Part shown: positions 12,523 to 14,322 of the stretch, in pieces
Position numbering within the stretch: position 1 is the first letter of the stretch
Layout: the number at the start of each line of letters is the position of its first letter
DNA from: Deltaproteobacteria bacterium
Lineage (GTDB): Bacteria; Desulfobacterota; Dissulfuribacteria; Dissulfuribacterales; QOAL01
Length of the DNA: 14,322 nt
Direction of reading: 5' to 3'
Assembly: GCA_026996955.1 (NCBI GenBank)
Contig: JALWJV010000247.1
Location: 1 to 14,322 of the forward strand
Notes under the pieces: generated by a model
Databases searched by the model: none
The model's input: the letters and a program-made list of their open reading frames with translations, nothing else
Told to the model about the DNA's origin: nothing
Translations under genes and position numbers: made by a program

Positions 12523-14097
12523 TCAGCGTCTTACCTCAATACCAGCCCTGTCCATTGCCTCCTTTACCTCAGCAATGGGTACCTCGCGCCTGTGAAATAT
12601 CCCAGCAGCAAGGGCAGATTCGGCCTGGGTTTTCTGAAAGACCTCTACAAAATGCCGGGCAGAGCCTGCACCACTTGATGCAATAACAGGGATACCAACC
12701 GCATTTTTTACAGCGTTTATAAGTTCCAGGTCAAAACCGGAGTTTGTGCCGTCTTTGTCAATGCAGTTAAGGAGAATTTCTCCTGCTCCGAGCTTTTCAC
12801 AAACCTGTGCCAGTGTTATGGCATCAAGCTCGCAGCCCTCCCTGCCCCCTTTTATTGTGCACTGATACCAGCAGTACTCCTCTCCCTCAGGGCCAGGTAT
12901 TGCTGTTTTTATGGTTTTATGAGGCGTGTCTTCAGGCTTATGTACATAAATCCGCCTGGGATCAACAGATATTACCACTGCCTGATTGCCATAGACCCTT
13001 GCAATCTGCTCAATGGAGCTTTCCCCAGTTGCCTTTCCGGTTTTCAGGTAGTCCATTGCAATCAACACCGCATCGCTTCCTATGGATATCTTGTCTGCAC
13101 CTGACCGGAAGTACTCTGCAGCAACCTCAAGGGCTGACCAGGTTTTGCCGCTTTTGTCTGTGTAATCCCTGATTCCGCCGCCAATGGTAAGTGGAACAAA
13201 GACGTTTACAGAGGTCTGGCGAAGGACTTCCAGCATGGGCATGTCTTTTAACGGGAAGTCCCTGAAGCCGGTAATGTTCAGGAAGGTGATCTCGTCAGCC
13301 CCCTCCTGGTAGTACCGCCTTGCAAGCTCCACAGGCTTCCCAAGGTTTCGAACCTCGCCTTCTTCCCGAACATCGTACTGGTCGCCTTTGGTGACAACCA
13401 GGTCTCCGGCATCGTTGGTGCGTACATCAAGACAGGCTATTACACGTTTTGCAAGCCGGGTTTTTTCCGGGATTACAGGGGGAAGGCTGGCGGCATCCGC
13501 ACTGTTTATAAAATTTTCAAGGATTTTAAGCCCGGTCTTTCCGCTTTTTTCAGGGTGAAACTGTGTTGCCACCACGTTGCCCTTCCTGATGCTGGACACG
13601 TACTCATACCCGTAATCAGTGTGGGTGAGTATAACATCAGATTCTTCCGGGGCTACATGATAGGAGTGTACAAAATAGACCTTTTCATCACCTTGAAGCC
13701 CATTGAACAGACCGCAGGGCTGGCGCACCTTGATACCGTTCCAGCCTATCTGCGGCACTGAAAGTTCGGTATCAAAACGTCTGACCCTGCCCTTTATGAA
13801 ACCAAGGCCCTTTACATCCGGCGCCTCTTCGCTGTATTCAAACAGGGCCTGGAGCCCCAGACAGATACCGAGAAAGGGCCTGTCAGCCTTGAGATAATCA
13901 AGCAGTGGCCGCACAAATCCCTTGGCTTCAAGTATTTCCATCATGCTGCCAAAGGCGCCTACTCCTGGGAAAACCAGTTTTTCCGCACTCAGGATGTCAT
14001 CCCCGGTTTTTACGGTCTTCACTGTTTCACCAAGAGATTCAATGGCATTAACAACGCTGCGCACATTTCCTGCGCCATAATCAAGTAATGTTATCAT
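12523..14097 (-). CDS. hisHF: Bifunctional imidazole glycerol phosphate synthase, HisH-HisF fusion
   Basis: 524 residues joining both subunits of the fifth step of histidine biosynthesis. Residues 1-200 are the class I glutamine amidotransferase (HisH), with nucleophile Cys79 in GICLG, the dyad His181/Glu183 in FHPEKS, and a PGVGAF oxyanion loop at 44-49. It supplies ammonia from glutamine. Residues 213-524 are the HisF cyclase barrel, with Asp224 in ACLDV, LTIGGGIR at 303-310, Asp379 in ISVDPRR, CIDKDG at 445-450 and ASSGAG at 473-478. HisF is longer than the usual 250-260 residues because of inserts at about 227-250 and 383-410. The CWYQCTIKGGRE and EILLNCIDKDG segments closely resemble eukaryotic HIS7 enzymes rather than typical bacterial HisF. 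The ATG at 14097 matches HisH starts but has a weak ribosome site. No other his gene is in the window. Confidence 0.95.
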   Translation of the reverse strand: MITLLDYGAGNVRSVVNAIESLGETVKTVKTGDDILSAEKLVFPGVGAFGSMMEILEAKGFVRPLLDYLKADRPFLGICLGLQALFEYSEEAPDVKGLGFIKGRVRRFDTELSVPQIGWNGIKVRQPCGLFNGLQGDEKVYFVHSYHVAPEESDVILTHTDYGYEYVSSIRKGNVVATQFHPEKSGKTGLKILENFINSADAASLPPVIPEKTRLAKRVIACLDVRTNDAGDLVVTKGDQYDVREEGEVRNLGKPVELARRYYQEGADEITFLNITGFRDFPLKDMPMLEVLRQTSVNVFVPLTIGGGIRDYTDKSGKTWSALEVAAEYFRSGADKISIGSDAVLIAMDYLKTGKATGESSIEQIARVYGNQAVVISVDPRRIYVHKPEDTPHKTIKTAIPGPEGEEYCWYQCTIKGGREGCELDAITLAQVCEKLGAGEILLNCIDKDGTNSGFDLELINAVKNAVGIPVIASSGAGSARHFVEVFQKTQAESALAAGIFHRREVPIAEVKEAMDRAGIEVRR

Positions 14098-14322
14098 GAT
14101 TCAATTTTTCTGAATGGGAACAACCCATTAGCCGGTTAAGTCCTTCTGGCAGGACAGGTTAAATTATTAGACAAAAATAATCTTATTTGTTAAAACCTAG
14201 ATTGAGCGATTGTCGGATTTGCTACAGATCCGCGAAAGAGGAATTCCCATAATAGTTGGCTATATGGGGATTCCTCTGACAAAGGAGATGCAGTAAATAC
14301 GGTAATCCCGAAGGGTTTCAAA
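14098..14322. other. Upstream region of hisHF, no gene seen
   Basis: These 225 bases contain the AT-rich segment 14160-14200, where the hisHF promoter probably lies (no confident -35/-10 pair), a small hairpin CGGAT/ATCCG near 14214-14232, and the strong hairpin listed separately. The stretch to 14322 has no open frame I could support. Confidence 0.5.
14237..14277. repeat. 14-bp inverted repeat (hairpin)
   Basis: AGAGGAATTCCCAT (14237-14250) pairs with ATGGGGATTCCTCT (14264-14277) across a 13-base loop. There are 13 Watson-Crick pairs and one G-T wobble. Neither side is followed by a real T-run, so it is not a standard intrinsic terminator. It could be a REP-like element, a processed RNA structure, or the end of a transcription unit to the right. 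Confidence 0.6.

Noticed and set aside
1..14322. CRISPR array, insertion sequence or phage genes
   Set aside because: I saw no regularly spaced repeats, transposase-like or integrase-like motifs, or target-site duplications anywhere in the window.

Overview
The window reads as chromosomal DNA of a Gram-negative bacterium with an outer membrane. A TonB-dependent receptor, a periplasmic YfiR-type protein and bacterial tRNA genes with encoded CCA ends support this. The mix of a giant secreted protein built from PKD, thrombospondin-3 and dockerin-like modules, a REC-kinase next to a YfiR/receptor pair, and a fused HisHF would fit Thermodesulfobacteriota (former Deltaproteobacteria) or a neighbouring phylum. 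That placement is an inference from gene style only and is not certain.

Left part, minus strand (3667 to 1): a compact three-gene operon. It encodes a soluble response-regulator/histidine-kinase hybrid, a TonB-dependent outer-membrane receptor (31 bp downstream) and a YfiR-family periplasmic protein (17 bp downstream) that runs off the left edge. The set looks like an envelope sensing or uptake module: receptor in the outer membrane, YfiR in the periplasm, REC-kinase in the cytoplasm. The membrane partner that YfiR normally controls would lie beyond base 1.

Middle: an AT-rich divergent intergenic region (3668-4290) with small hairpins and short direct repeats, followed on the plus strand by one very large gene (4291-11148, about 2,285 residues). 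It encodes an exported multidomain protein. In order it has a signal peptide, two Cys-containing PPC-like beta domains, disintegrin-like Cys-rich repeats, an acidic calcium-type repeat, a predicted beta-propeller-like region, three PKD domains, an IPT/TIG domain, a metzincin-type zinc protease core (HExxHxxGxxD plus Met-turn), Ig-like domains, thrombospondin type 3 repeats and a C-terminal dockerin-like motif.

Right part, all minus strand: tRNA-Arg(ACG) and tRNA-Leu(CAG), each with a recognisable sigma-70-type promoter and a hairpin terminator, flank a DUF99 (endonuclease-V-like) gene. Upstream of tRNA-Leu lies a single-gene HisH-HisF fusion of the eukaryotic HIS7 type, for histidine biosynthesis. 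The last 225 bases hold its upstream region and a strong 14-bp hairpin, with no gene recognised.

The strongest leads are the metzincin inside the giant modular protein, the receptor/YfiR/REC-kinase operon and the eukaryotic-type HisHF. I found no CRISPR array, insertion sequence or defence system.
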